DNA of 64,000 nucleotides, from positions 2,976,001 through 3,040,000 of the forward strand of contig NZ_AP025017.1 of the NCBI RefSeq assembly GCF_019974135.1. Reading direction: 5' to 3'. Shown piece by piece: positions 26,322 through 34,983 of this stretch; positions within the stretch are counted from its first letter, which is position 1; every line of letters starts with the position of its first letter. The notes under the pieces are model-generated. The model was not told the origin of the DNA, ran no database searches, and saw nothing but the letters and a program-made list of their open reading frames with translations. The DNA is from Actinomyces capricornis (GTDB lineage Bacteria > Actinomycetota > Actinomycetes > Actinomycetales > Actinomycetaceae). Position numbers and translations under genes: made by a program.

Positions 26322-27746
26322 TCACAGGTCGTAGTAGAGCTCGAACTCGTAGGGGTGGGGGCGCAGGCGCAGTGGCTCGATCTCATGGGCCCGCTTGTAG
26401 TCGATCCAGGTCTCGATGAGGTCGGGGGTGAAGACATCGCCCTCGGTGAGGAAGTCGTGGTCGGCCTCCAGGGCGTCCAGGGCCTGGTCCAGGGAGTAGG
26501 GGAGCTTGTCGATGTCGTGGTACTCCTCGGGGGCCAACTCGTAGAGGTCCTTGTCAATGGGCTCACGCGGCTCGATGCGGCCCCGGATGCCGTCGATGCC
26601 GGCCATGAGGACGGCGGCGAAGCACAGATAGGGGTTGGAGGAGGGGTCCGGGACGCGGTACTCCACGCGCTTGGCCTTGGGGGAGGAGCCGGTGACCGGG
26701 ATGCGGATGCAGGCCGAGCGGTTGCGGGCGGAGTAGACCAGGTTGACCGGGGCCTCGAAGCCGGGGACCAGCCGGTGGAAGGAGTTGACCGAGGGGTTGG
26801 TGAAGGCCAGCAGCGCCGGGGCGTGGGCCAGGATGCCGCCGATGTACCAGCGCGCCAGGTCCGAGAGCTGGCCGTAGCCGCGCTCGTCGAAGAACAGGGG
26901 CTTGCCGTCCTTCCACAGCGAGTGATGGCAGTGCATCCCCGAGCCGTTGTCGCCGAAGATCGGCTTGGGCATGAAGGTGGCGGTCTTATCGTTGTGCCAG
27001 GCCACGTTCTTGATGAGGTACTTGAACTTCATCATGTCATCACCCGCGGCCAGCAGGGTGTTGAAGCGGTAGTTGATCTCCTGCTGACCGGCAGTGCCGA
27101 CCTCGTGGTGGGCGCGCTCGATCTCCAGGCCCGACTCCATGCACACGCGCACCATCTCATCGCGCAGGTCGGCCATCTGGTCACTGGGCGCGACGGGGAA
27201 GTACCCGCCCTTGAAACGGGTCTTGTAGCCCTTGTTCCCGCCCTCCTCGGAGCGCCCGGTGTTCCAGGCGGCCTCAGCGGAGTCGATGGCGTAGCGCGAG
27301 ACGGCCGGGGTGGACTCGAACTCCACGGAGTCGAAGAGGTAGAACTCGGCCTCGGCACCGATGTAGCAGGTGTCGGCGATGCCCGTGGAGCGCAGGTAGT
27401 CCTCGGCCTTGGCCGCGATGGAGCGCGGGTCCCTGGAGTAGACCTCATCAGTGAAGGGGTCCACGATGGAGAAGTTGATGACCAGCGTCTTCTCGCTGCG
27501 GAAGGGGTCGAGGAAGGCGGTGGTGACATCGGGGATGAGCTTCATGTCGGACTCGTGGATCGCCTGGAAGCCCCGGATGGACGAGCCGTCGAACATCAGC
27601 CCCTCGGTCAGGGCCCCGTCCTTGAAAGCGGCGACGGGGATGGTGAAGTGCTGCATGATGCCAGGAAGGTCGCAGAAGCGGACGTCGATGAGGGTGACAT
27701 CCTCCTTCTCAATAAAATCCAGGGCCTCGGCTGCGTCCTTGAACAT
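26322..27746 (-). CDS. glnA: Glutamine synthetase type I-beta
   Basis: Main nitrogen-assimilation enzyme: glutamate, ammonia and ATP to glutamine. 474 residues, full GS I-beta length. N-terminal beta-grasp ([16 protein letters not shown]), FDGSSIRGF, metal-binding [27 protein letters not shown], the ATP-site [38 protein letters not shown], and the I-beta-specific segment with DLYELAPEE, whose Tyr near 401 is the adenylylation target of GlnE. ATG 27746 follows a GGAGG; longer upstream frames are not supported. It is probably monocistronic with its own terminator at 26253-26279. Its adenylylating enzyme lies 4-9 kb away in the same cluster. Confidence 0.96.
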   Translation of the reverse strand: MFKDAAEALDFIEKEDVTLIDVRFCDLPGIMQHFTIPVAAFKDGALTEGLMFDGSSIRGFQAIHESDMKLIPDVTTAFLDPFRSEKTLVINFSIVDPFTDEVYSRDPRSIAAKAEDYLRSTGIADTCYIGAEAEFYLFDSVEFESTPAVSRYAIDSAEAAWNTGRSEEGGNKGYKTRFKGGYFPVAPSDQMADLRDEMVRVCMESGLEIERAHHEVGTAGQQEINYRFNTLLAAGDDMMKFKYLIKNVAWHNDKTATFMPKPIFGDNGSGMHCHHSLWKDGKPLFFDERGYGQLSDLARWYIGGILAHAPALLAFTNPSVNSFHRLVPGFEAPVNLVYSARNRSACIRIPVTGSSPKAKRVEYRVPDPSSNPYLCFAAVLMAGIDGIRGRIEPREPIDKDLYELAPEEYHDIDKLPYSLDQALDALEADHDFLTEGDVFTPDLIETWIDYKRAHEIEPLRLRPHPYEFELYYDL

Positions 27747-27915
27747 GGTTCCTCCAGGAGGGGGCTCCGCACGACTGCGGCTGACGTGAAAAAGGGTAGG
27801 AGCGGGCGGTGACACGCGAGTGGCCAGTATGTTGCCCTGGTGTTTCGCCTGAGTGCGGGGCTCGCGTGCTCTGTGCCACTGCATGAGCCCGGTGCCGGCT
27901 CCGGCCCGGCCCTCA

Positions 27916-27972
27916 CACACGATGACGCCGACGGCGGCCCGCGGCGGCGGGTGACGACGGCGTCATTGTGTG
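27916..27972 (-). terminator. Terminator after DUF4191 gene
   Basis: A 15-base inverted repeat with one wobble position (27916-27930 with 27958-27972) encloses a GC-rich 27-base loop that can pair further. It begins 20 bases past the DUF4191 stop on the minus strand. Confidence 0.55.
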
Positions 27973-27992
27973 ACAGCGGGTACCGGCGGGGG

Positions 27993-28718
27993 TCAGCGGC
28001 CCCGCATGGCGCGCCGGTCGATGCGGACCTTGGTGGGGTCGATGCCCTTGTTTGCCTGGGGGATGCTCCGGTTGGCCAGCGTGCTCAGTCGCTTGGCGAC
28101 CTGGGAGATCTCGGCGTCGGTCAGGCGCAGGGGCTTGGTGGGCAGCTTGCGCAGGGTGGAGCGCAGGTCCTTCAGGCGCACCTGGTCCTTGCCCGTGCCC
28201 ACGTAGATGGTGTGGATCGGCACGGTGGACAGGATGCGGTGGACGGCGCGGTGCTGCTCCTTGGCCAGCTTCTGGACCCGCTGGAGGGGGCCCTCGGCCA
28301 CCAGGACGACGCCGGGGCGTCCCACCAGGCGCCAGACGACGTCCTGGGTCTTGGGGTTGATGCCCACCGGGTCGGACTCCACGTACCAGCCGCGGCCCAC
28401 CTCGTCCAGGACGGCCTTGGCCGCGCCGGGGTGCCCCTCGAGCTGGCTGTAGGCGGCCGGGCGCACCGTGAGGGACAAGATGGTCATGACCACCAGCAGG
28501 GCCACGAGAAGGCCCAGGCTGAGGCAGTACCACAGGGCCAGCCCGGTCGCGTAGGACAGCCCGACGGCCAGCGCCAGAACCGCCAGGGCGCCACCGAGCA
28601 TCGCCCAGCCCACCCACGGGTAGGTGCGCCGGGAGATCGTGTAGGAGTCCTTGACGTTCTGGACGTACTGCGCCAGGCGGCGCCTCTTGGCGGGCTTGGG
28701 GTCCTGGGTGGTGCTCAC
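27993..28718 (-). CDS. DUF4191 membrane protein
   Basis: Conserved actinobacterial protein of unknown function, always found near glnA1 and lipA (Rv2219 in M. tuberculosis). About 241 residues: a basic N-terminus (PKPAKRRRLAQYVQNVKDSY), two close membrane helices at ~40-85 (WVGWAMLGGALAVLALAVGL and WYCLSLGLLVALLVVMTIL), then a soluble cytoplasmic domain with GWYVESDPVGINPKTQDVVWRLVGRPGVVLV and a basic tail RVRIDRRAMRGR-like. I place the start at the GTG giving MSTTQDP; a GTG three codons upstream (28727) is equally possible since neither has a clear ribosome site. Confidence 0.85.
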   Translation of the reverse strand: MSTTQDPKPAKRRRLAQYVQNVKDSYTISRRTYPWVGWAMLGGALAVLALAVGLSYATGLALWYCLSLGLLVALLVVMTILSLTVRPAAYSQLEGHPGAAKAVLDEVGRGWYVESDPVGINPKTQDVVWRLVGRPGVVLVAEGPLQRVQKLAKEQHRAVHRILSTVPIHTIYVGTGKDQVRLKDLRSTLRKLPTKPLRLTDAEISQVAKRLSTLANRSIPQANKGIDPTKVRIDRRAMRGR

Positions 28719-28770
28719 AGGTCTCACAATAGACGACTCGGGGGCGGGCGCGGGCGGGCGCCCCTCGGGC

Positions 28771-30003
28771 TCAGGACGCGGCGAGGTGGGCCACGAGGGC
28801 GGAGGCCTCCTGGCGGGCGGTGCTGGGCTTGGCCAGCTCGGCCAGGTGCTCGGGAACGGGCCAGCCCCGCGTGGTCATGGCCCGGCCCCACAGCATGCCC
28901 GCCCGGTAGGAGGAGCGGACCATGGGGCCGCTCATGACGGCGGCGAAGCCCATGTCCTCGGCCAGCTCGCTGAGCTCGACGAACTCCTGGGGCTTGACCC
29001 ACCGGTCGATGGGGTGGTGGAGCTTGGAGGGGCGCATGTACTGGGTGATGGTCAGGATGTCGCACCTGGCGGCCACCAGGGCGGCCATCGCCTCCTCGAT
29101 CTCGGCGCGGGTCTCGCCCATGCCCAGGATGAGGTTGGACTTGGTTACCAGGCCCGCCTCTGAGGCCGCGGTGATGACCTCCAGGCTGCCCTCGTAGGAG
29201 AAGGCCGGGCGGATGCGCTTGAAGATGCGCGGCACGGTCTCCAGATTGTGCCCCAGGACCTCGGGGCGGGAGGAGAAGACCTCGCCCAGCGCCTCGGGGT
29301 CCACCTTGAAGTCGGGGATGAGCAGCTCCACGCCGGTGCCGGGGGAGACCTGGTGGATCTGGCGGGCGGTCTCGGCGTAGAGCCAGGCCCCGCCGTCGGG
29401 CAGATCATCGCGTGAGACGCCGGTGACGGTGGCGTAGCGCAGGTCCATCTCCTTGATCGAGGCGGCGACGCGGCGGGGCTCATCGACGTCGTACTCGGTG
29501 GGCCGGCCGGTGGCGATGTCGCAGAAGTCGCAGCGGCGGGTGCACAGCTCCCCGCCGATGAGGAAGGTGGCCTCCCGGTCGTTCCAGCACTCGTAGATAT
29601 TGGGGCAGTTGGCCTCGGCGCACACCGTGTGCAGCTTCTTCTCGCGCACCAGTCCCCGGACCTCCTGGTAGGTCTCGGAGACCACCGCCTTGGTCCGCAG
29701 CCAGTCGGGCTTGGACTCGATGGGGGTCTGGGCGTTGCGGGCCTCGACGCGCAGGAGCCGCCGGCCCTCGGGGGCGACCTTCGCCGAGGTGCTGGAGGCC
29801 GGACTGGAGGCCTGACTGGGGGTCCTGCCGGAGGATGCGTGGGAGGATCCGCACCCGCATCCGGAGCCGCAGCCGTGGGATGCGGGCGCCGCCGGCTCAG
29901 CGGCCGAGGTGGGGTCGGCGCTGCGGGGCGGTGCGCCCGCATCGGTGCTGCTCGCCGGGTGCGGCGCGCTGGCGGGTGTGGCTGTGATGGGCGTGGTAGC
30001 CAC
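28771..30003 (-). CDS. lipA: Lipoyl synthase
   Basis: Radical-SAM enzyme that inserts two sulfurs into protein-bound octanoyl groups to form lipoyl groups. 410 residues. The auxiliary cluster motif [12 protein letters not shown] is at about 127-138, the radical-SAM motif CTRRCDFC at about 152-159, and RSSYRAG near the C-terminus supplies the Ser ligand. The GTG start at 30003 is set by GAGGAGG upstream. Unusual: a ~95-residue Ala/Pro/Ser extension containing [12 protein letters not shown] at about 43-54, four extra cysteines not part of the family. It lies downstream of lipB on the same strand, 119 bases apart, and the two act in sequence. Confidence 0.96.
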   Translation of the reverse strand: MATTPITATPASAPHPASSTDAGAPPRSADPTSAAEPAAPASHGCGSGCGCGSSHASSGRTPSQASSPASSTSAKVAPEGRRLLRVEARNAQTPIESKPDWLRTKAVVSETYQEVRGLVREKKLHTVCAEANCPNIYECWNDREATFLIGGELCTRRCDFCDIATGRPTEYDVDEPRRVAASIKEMDLRYATVTGVSRDDLPDGGAWLYAETARQIHQVSPGTGVELLIPDFKVDPEALGEVFSSRPEVLGHNLETVPRIFKRIRPAFSYEGSLEVITAASEAGLVTKSNLILGMGETRAEIEEAMAALVAARCDILTITQYMRPSKLHHPIDRWVKPQEFVELSELAEDMGFAAVMSGPMVRSSYRAGMLWGRAMTTRGWPVPEHLAELAKPSTARQEASALVAHLAAS

Positions 30004-30122
30004 GGGGGCATCCTCCTCGGATCGGTCCGCCCTGACCTGCTGCCTTGTGGGGCCCCAGGGCGCGGGCACCAGTGTAGACCGCAACCCGGGCGGACTAGGA
30101 CTTCAGGCCTATGGCGTCGGGC

Positions 30123-30953
30123 TCAGGATCTGTCTGCGCCATCAGTGGGGGCCATCAGCGGGGCCAGATGGGTGCTCAGTGCCCGGGCCAGGGCGTCGGC
30201 CGGATCGGCGGTGGCCAGCGTGCGCCCCAGCTCCCGGCTCAAGGAGGTCACCCCGGCGTCCTCAATGCCGCAGGGGATGATGCGCTCCAGGGAGAAGGCC
30301 TCCAGGTCGGGATCGACATTCAGGCCGATGCCGTGCATGGTCACGCCCCGCGAGACCCTCACGCCCAGGGCGCAGACCTTGCGCTCGCGCCGGGGAGCCG
30401 CAGTCCCCCCGGCGCGGTCCCGGTGAGCAGTGGTCTGGCCAGCATTGCCCTGGCTGGCACTGCCCTGGCTCCCGCTGTTCCGGTTGATGGCGCCCTGGCC
30501 GGCCCCGGCCTCGCCGACCGCAGGATCTCGGGCCGGCGGCTGCCCGGGCACCCAGACCCCGGAGCGGCCCTCCACCCGCATGGTCGCCAGGCCGTAGGAG
30601 CCGCACAGCTCCATCACCGCGGCCTCCAGGGCGCGCACGTAGGCGATGACATCCAGGGGCGCGGCCAGGCGCACGATGGGGTAGACGGTCAACTGCCCGG
30701 GGCCGTGCCAGGTGGTCTTGCCGCCGCGGTCCACGGTGATGACAGGGACCGATCCCGGCTCGACGACGTCTCCCGCGGGCCGCTCCCAGGAGTGGGCGCG
30801 CCGCCCCACCGTGTAGACCGGCTCATGCTCCAGGAGGAGCAGGGTGCTGGGCGCCTCTCCTGCGGCGACCTGCGCGTGGATGCGGCGCTGGAGGTCCCAG
30901 CCCTCCTGGTAGGGGATGAGCCTGGAGCCCAGATCGATATTCTCACGGCGCAC
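30123..30953 (-). CDS. lipB: Lipoyl(octanoyl) transferase with central insertion
   Basis: Moves octanoate from acyl carrier protein to lipoyl domains, giving the substrate of LipA. 276 residues versus ~220-240 usual. Family motifs: LLLEHEPVYTVGRRAH, DRGGKTTWHGPGQLTVYPI, RSGVWV, then RKVCALGVRVSRGVTMHG with the catalytic Lys near 188, and IPCGIEDAGVTSL with the catalytic Cys near 227. The excess length is a ~45-residue Gly/Asn/Gln/Ser insertion between RSGVWV and RKVCALGV, probably a surface loop. First gene of lipB-lipA. Confidence 0.94.
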   Translation of the reverse strand: MRRENIDLGSRLIPYQEGWDLQRRIHAQVAAGEAPSTLLLLEHEPVYTVGRRAHSWERPAGDVVEPGSVPVITVDRGGKTTWHGPGQLTVYPIVRLAAPLDVIAYVRALEAAVMELCGSYGLATMRVEGRSGVWVPGQPPARDPAVGEAGAGQGAINRNSGSQGSASQGNAGQTTAHRDRAGGTAAPRRERKVCALGVRVSRGVTMHGIGLNVDPDLEAFSLERIIPCGIEDAGVTSLSRELGRTLATADPADALARALSTHLAPLMAPTDGADRS

Positions 30954-31293
30954 CGATCCAGCCTAGTCGTCCTTCCTCGGAGGTGGTGGGCCGGGGCTGA
31001 TGGTAGGCCGCGATGCGATTGGACGTCACTTGGCGGCAGAGGCGTCGCTTCGCGGAATGGACGACACCTACAAGGTACGTCCATTCCGCGAAGTATCGCG
31101 CTTTCCGCGAAGCGACGCCCAACGTGAGTCCCGCGACTCTCTGCGGCACCGCGCCTGCGGTGATCCGCGCTCATCCCAGGGCTGGAGCCTTGATCACCGG
31201 CATTGCGGGCGCAGCCGTGCCGGATTCCTGTGGAGAACCGGCGAGGGCGGCGGATTGTCCACAGGGGCTCGCGTTGGCCTGGAAGGCGCACCT
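30954..31293. other. Divergent intergenic region lipB / kinase-like gene
   Basis: 340 bases with no convincing gene. It contains palindromic element A and, at 31281-31286, the GGAAGG ribosome site of the kinase-like gene. The frames open across it read through the palindrome and are rejected. Confidence 0.5.
31024..31130. repeat. Palindromic element, copy A (~110 bp)
   Basis: A 16-bp perfect inverted repeat (31048-31063 with 31078-31093) sits inside a second one of 15 bp (31042-31056 with 31104-31118). Each arm holds two tandem copies of a ~20-base unit close to CGTCRCTTCGCGRMAAG, so the element has four units, two in each orientation, around a centre CCT-ACA-AGG. A second copy lies at 39170-39282. 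Copy A occupies the divergent promoter region between lipB and the kinase-like gene. It encodes nothing I recognise. Confidence 0.8.
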
Positions 31294-33096
31294 GTGTACG
31301 CGCACCATGCCGTTATGAGCCAGCCACTCTCACCCGCCGAGGCCCCCGACCCGTCGCATTCCCTCGAGGAGCCGGATGCCCTCGATGAGCCGCAGTGCCC
31401 AGCTCGGCCGCCTGAGGCCGATACCACGGGGGAGCCCAGTCGGGCGCGCCCACGTCCGGCCCGCCCTCGTCCTTCCCGACGACGCCCACCGCGCCCGTCA
31501 CGCTGGCGCCGGGGCCGCCAGGATGATGCGGAGGGGGTGGAGGGCCTGCCGCCTGAGCTCCACCGTGCCCTGGCCGAGGCGGGCCTGACCCTCGGGGCGC
31601 CCCTGGGGCGCAGCCTGAGCCTGACCGCGCCGCGCCGGGCCCTGGACGCGGCGGGCGAGCACGTCGTCGTACGGCTGATCGACGTGCCCGAGGGCAGCGC
31701 TGGCGCCGGGGTGCTGCGGCGCCTGGCCGACCTGCGCGGCCTGTGCCACCCCGGTCTGGTCCCCATCCGCGAGGTCATCAGCCTGCCCGGCAATCGCGCG
31801 GCCGTCGTCATGGACCTCATTGATGGCGCCAGCCTCGATGTCGTCCTGGGCGCCCGGGGCCGGCTGACCATCGGGCAGATGGCCCGGCTCCTGGATGCCC
31901 TGGGCTCGGCCCTGGCCCATATGCATGAGCACGGGTGCGCCCACGGGGACATCTCCGCGGGTAACGTCGTCATCCGGCTCGACGGCGAGCCGGTGCTCGT
32001 GGACCTGCTGGGCTCCTTCATGGAATCGGGCACGCAGGGCTGCGCGGCCCCCGAGCGACTGGCGGGCGGCCCGGCCACCGCGGCCTCGGATGTCTACGCC
32101 CTGGCGGCCCTCGTGCGCGAGTGCGCCGGCACCGGGGGCACTGGTGCGCGTCGGGCCACGCGGATCCTGGCAGACGCCCTGGTCCTGGATCCCCAGGAGC
32201 GGCCCAGCGCGCGAGACCTGGCGGCCAGGGCGCCCGAGATGGGCTCCCAAGCGCCCATCGAGCTGCCCGACGGCGCCCGCCTGGCCGCGGGCTCCCTGCG
32301 TGCCGCCGCCCGCACCCCCACGCGCACGATCGGCTCCAGGCTGCAGCGCTCACGCAGGCGCGCTCCCGTCGTCGCCCTGACCTACGGCCAGGCCAGACCC
32401 CAGCGCGGATGGGCCGCAGGTCGGCGCCGCCTGGCCGGCGCTGCCGCCGTCATCGTGCTGGCCACCTCCGGCTGGGCGCTGACCCACCCCGCCGCGGCCG
32501 CCACTGCCCTGCGATCCTGGCCGTTGAGCGCCGTCGTCCCCTCCGCTGCCGAGTCGCAGGGCGGGGGCGCCACGGCACCCGCCTCCGCGACGCCCCCGCC
32601 CGCCGCGGAGGAGGGAGGCGGCCTCTCGCAGCAGGCAACTACTCAGGCCGATGCCCGCACTGGTGCCCAGACAACCGCCCAGGCCGGTGCGGTGACGGGT
32701 GATGATGGGGATATGACGGCGGTGGTGCTGGCGTTGGCCTCGGCTCGCGATGAGGCGCTCATGGCCGGTGACGCCGCGGGGCTGGCGGCCACGACCGTGC
32801 CCGGCTCGCCTGCCGCCCTGGCTGACGCGGGGGTGCTGGAGTCGCTGCTGGCCTCGGGGGAGAGCATCAAGGGCCTGCAGACCTCGGTCAGCCAGGTCCA
32901 GGAGGTGGTGGTGCCTGCCGAGGTGGCCGCTGCCTGGCCGGGTGCGCGGGCGGTGCTGGTCACCCAGTCCCAGGGCCCCTACACCCGCAGGGGCGAGGAC
33001 GGTGCCCGCACGGTCCCGGCCCTGGCTTCCCGCCAGGTGGTGCTCGTCCTGGTGCCCGGCCCCTGGAGGGTGCTGGAGGTGGAAGAGGCCCAATGA
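31294..33096 (+). CDS. Membrane protein with degenerate Ser/Thr kinase domain
   Basis: About 600 residues. An Arg/Pro-rich N-terminus (RPARPRPSRRRPPRPSRWRR) leads to a kinase-like fold at ~80-340. The catalytic-loop equivalent HGDISAGNV (near 217) keeps Asp and Asn, DLLG replaces DFG, and CAAPERL matches the APE motif. The glycine-rich loop is missing and the VAIK lysine position reads VVVRL, so catalysis is doubtful. One membrane helix at ~380-400 (LAGAAAVIVLATSGWAL) is followed by a low-complexity outer stalk and a ~100-residue outer domain ending RVLEVEEAQ. I choose GTG 31294 because GGAAGG lies 7 bases upstream; ATG 31315 (MSQPLSP) is the alternative but has no ribosome site. Confidence 0.65.
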   Translation: MYAHHAVMSQPLSPAEAPDPSHSLEEPDALDEPQCPARPPEADTTGEPSRARPRPARPRPSRRRPPRPSRWRRGRQDDAEGVEGLPPELHRALAEAGLTLGAPLGRSLSLTAPRRALDAAGEHVVVRLIDVPEGSAGAGVLRRLADLRGLCHPGLVPIREVISLPGNRAAVVMDLIDGASLDVVLGARGRLTIGQMARLLDALGSALAHMHEHGCAHGDISAGNVVIRLDGEPVLVDLLGSFMESGTQGCAAPERLAGGPATAASDVYALAALVRECAGTGGTGARRATRILADALVLDPQERPSARDLAARAPEMGSQAPIELPDGARLAAGSLRAAARTPTRTIGSRLQRSRRRAPVVALTYGQARPQRGWAAGRRRLAGAAAVIVLATSGWALTHPAAAATALRSWPLSAVVPSAAESQGGGATAPASATPPPAAEEGGGLSQQATTQADARTGAQTTAQAGAVTGDDGDMTAVVLALASARDEALMAGDAAGLAATTVPGSPAALADAGVLESLLASGESIKGLQTSVSQVQEVVVPAEVAAAWPGARAVLVTQSQGPYTRRGEDGARTVPALASRQVVLVLVPGPWRVLEVEEAQ

Positions 33097-33140
33097 TCCA
33101 CGCGGTCGGTCAAGGGTCGCTGTCATCGGGCAGGCAGACT

Positions 33141-33172
33141 GTGGCCCCGCACCTGTGCAGGTGCGGGGCCAC
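33141..33172. terminator. Bidirectional terminator, 15-bp perfect stem
   Basis: 33141-33155 and 33158-33172 are exact inverted repeats with a 2-base loop, between the convergent kinase-like gene and sucB. No T run on either side. Confidence 0.7.
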
Positions 33173-33210
33173 GAGTCCTCAGGAGCGCCTGAGCGCCCGA
33201 TGTGCCCGGG

Positions 33211-34956
33211 TCACAGTCCCAGGTCGCCGGCGAAGTCGCCGTCCTCCAGACGCTTCTTGACCGTCATGAGGTAGCGGGCGGCGTCGGCGCCGTCGACCAG
33301 TCGGTGGTCGTAGGACAGCGCCAGGTAGCACACCGAGCGGATGGCGATGACCTCTCCGCCGTCGGCGTCCTTGATGATGCGCGGCTGCTTGGTGATCGCC
33401 CCCAGTCCGAGGATCGCGACCTCGGGCTGGTTGATGATCGGGGTATCGAACAGGGCGCCGCCCGAGCCGGTGTTGGTGATCGTGAAGGTCGAGCCGGAGA
33501 GCTCATCGGGGTTGACCTTGTTGTCCCGGGTGCGGGCAGCCAGGTCGTTGATGCGCTTGGCCAGGCCGGGGATGTTGAGGTCCCCGGCGTTCTTGACCAC
33601 GGGCACCAGCAGGCCGCGCGGGGTGTCCACCGCGATGCCCACGTGCTCGACGTCGTGGTAGGTCACCTGCTTGCCGTCGATCGAGGCGTTGATCTTCGGG
33701 TGGGCCTTGAGCGCCTCGGTGGCCGCGGCCACGAAGAAGGGCAGGAAGGTGAGCTTGGTGCCGTTGCGGGCCAGGAAGTCGTTCTTGGCCCGGGCGCGCA
33801 GTGCCGCCACGCGGGTCACGTCCACCTCCACGACCGTGGTCAACTGGGCGGAGGTCTGCAGGGAGTCCACCATACGCTCGGAGATGACCTGGCGCAGCCG
33901 GCTCATCTTCTCGGTCTTACCGCGCAGCACGGTGTCCACCGCGGGCTTGGCCGAGGCCGGGGCGCTCGTGGGGGCCGCGGCGCCCTGCGACGCCGGTGCG
34001 GCGGCAGTGGCCTGAGCCGCCTGCTCCGCCTCGCGGGCCTCCTGGGCCGCCTTGGCGGCGGCCTCGACATCCTGCTTGCGGATGCGCCCGCCCACGCCCG
34101 TGCCCGTGATGGTGGACAGGTCCACGCCCTTGTCCCGGGCCAGCTTGCGCACGATCGGTGTCACATAGGCCGTCTGCGCGGCAGCGGAGGGGGCCGGGGC
34201 GGGTGCGGCGGGTGCCGCAGCGGCTTCAACGGGAGCTGCGGGCGCTGGGGCGGCCGTCTCGGGGGCGGCGGGGGCCTGGGGCTCGGGTGCTGCCTCGGGG
34301 GCGGGCTGGGCCGGCTCGGGGGAGGTGGAGGCCTCGGAGGGGTCGCCGATGATGGCCAGGACGGTGCCGACCTCGACGGTCTCGTCCTCGGCGACGCGGA
34401 TCTCCAGGACCACGCCGGCGGCGGGGGAGGGGACCTCGGTGTCGACCTTGTCGGTGGCCACCTCCAGGAGGGGCTCGTCGACCTCGACGGTGTCTCCCAC
34501 GGCCTTGAGCCAGGACGAGACAGTCCCCTCGGTCACCGACTCACCCAGGGCGGGCATGGGCACCTCCACCCCCTGCGCGCCTGCCGACGACGGCGCCGTG
34601 GCGGCTTCAGCAGGGGCTGCGGGCGCTGGGGCGGCCGTCTCGGGGGCGGCGGGGGTCTCGGGCTCGGGTGCCGCCTGGGGGGCGGGCTGGGCCGGCTCGG
34701 GGGAGGCGGTGGCCTCGGAGGGCTGGCCGATGATGGCCAGGACGGTGCCGACCTCGACGGTCTCGTCCTCGGCGACGCGGATCTCCAGGACCACGCCGGC
34801 GGCGGGGGAGGGGACCTCGGTGTCGACCTTGTCGGTGGCCACCTCCAGGAGGGGCTCGTCGACCTCGACGGTGTCTCCCACGGCCTTGAGCCAGGACGAG
34901 ACAGTCCCCTCGGTCACCGACTCACCCAGGGCGGGCATCTTCACGGACTCGGACAT
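33211..34956 (-). CDS. sucB: Dihydrolipoamide acyltransferase (E2), two lipoyl domains
   Basis: E2 component of a 2-oxoacid dehydrogenase complex, probably shared by the pyruvate and 2-oxoglutarate complexes as in other actinobacteria. 581 residues: lipoyl domain 1 (residues 1-80, EVATDKVDTEV with lipoylated Lys43), Ala/Pro linker, lipoyl domain 2 (Lys170), second linker, E1/E3-binding domain (YVTPIVRKLARDKGVDLSTI), and the catalytic domain ending DHRLVDGADAARYL with the active-site His. The two lipoyl domains are identical at the DNA level over 213 bases. RBS AGGAGG. It follows lpdA by 27 bases, and lipB and lipA, which make its cofactor, are 2-5 kb away. Substrate class (acetyl or succinyl) is not certain. 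Confidence 0.93.
   Translation of the reverse strand: MSESVKMPALGESVTEGTVSSWLKAVGDTVEVDEPLLEVATDKVDTEVPSPAAGVVLEIRVAEDETVEVGTVLAIIGQPSEATASPEPAQPAPQAAPEPETPAAPETAAPAPAAPAEAATAPSSAGAQGVEVPMPALGESVTEGTVSSWLKAVGDTVEVDEPLLEVATDKVDTEVPSPAAGVVLEIRVAEDETVEVGTVLAIIGDPSEASTSPEPAQPAPEAAPEPQAPAAPETAAPAPAAPVEAAAAPAAPAPAPSAAAQTAYVTPIVRKLARDKGVDLSTITGTGVGGRIRKQDVEAAAKAAQEAREAEQAAQATAAAPASQGAAAPTSAPASAKPAVDTVLRGKTEKMSRLRQVISERMVDSLQTSAQLTTVVEVDVTRVAALRARAKNDFLARNGTKLTFLPFFVAAATEALKAHPKINASIDGKQVTYHDVEHVGIAVDTPRGLLVPVVKNAGDLNIPGLAKRINDLAARTRDNKVNPDELSGSTFTITNTGSGGALFDTPIINQPEVAILGLGAITKQPRIIKDADGGEVIAIRSVCYLALSYDHRLVDGADAARYLMTVKKRLEDGDFAGDLGL
34345..34557. repeat. Exact 213-bp direct repeat, copy 1 (second lipoyl domain)
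   Basis: Identical to 34726-34938, offset 381 bases (127 codons). It codes for the second lipoyl domain of SucB. Confidence 0.9.
34726..34938. repeat. Exact 213-bp direct repeat, copy 2 (first lipoyl domain)
   Basis: Identical to 34345-34557. It codes for the first lipoyl domain of SucB. Exact identity including silent sites points to recent duplication or gene conversion. Confidence 0.9.
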
Positions 34957-34983
34957 TGCTGTCCTCCTTTTCTCTACCTGGAC

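Noticed and set aside
24185..26419. 744-residue plus-strand frame opposite the ABC transporter genes
   Set aside because: Gly/His/Asp/Gln-rich antisense frame; the minus strand holds three well-formed transporter genes.
31000..31293. 98-codon N-terminal extension of the kinase-like protein
   Set aside because: It would translate the palindromic element and has no ribosome site; GTG 31294 has GGAAGG at the right distance.
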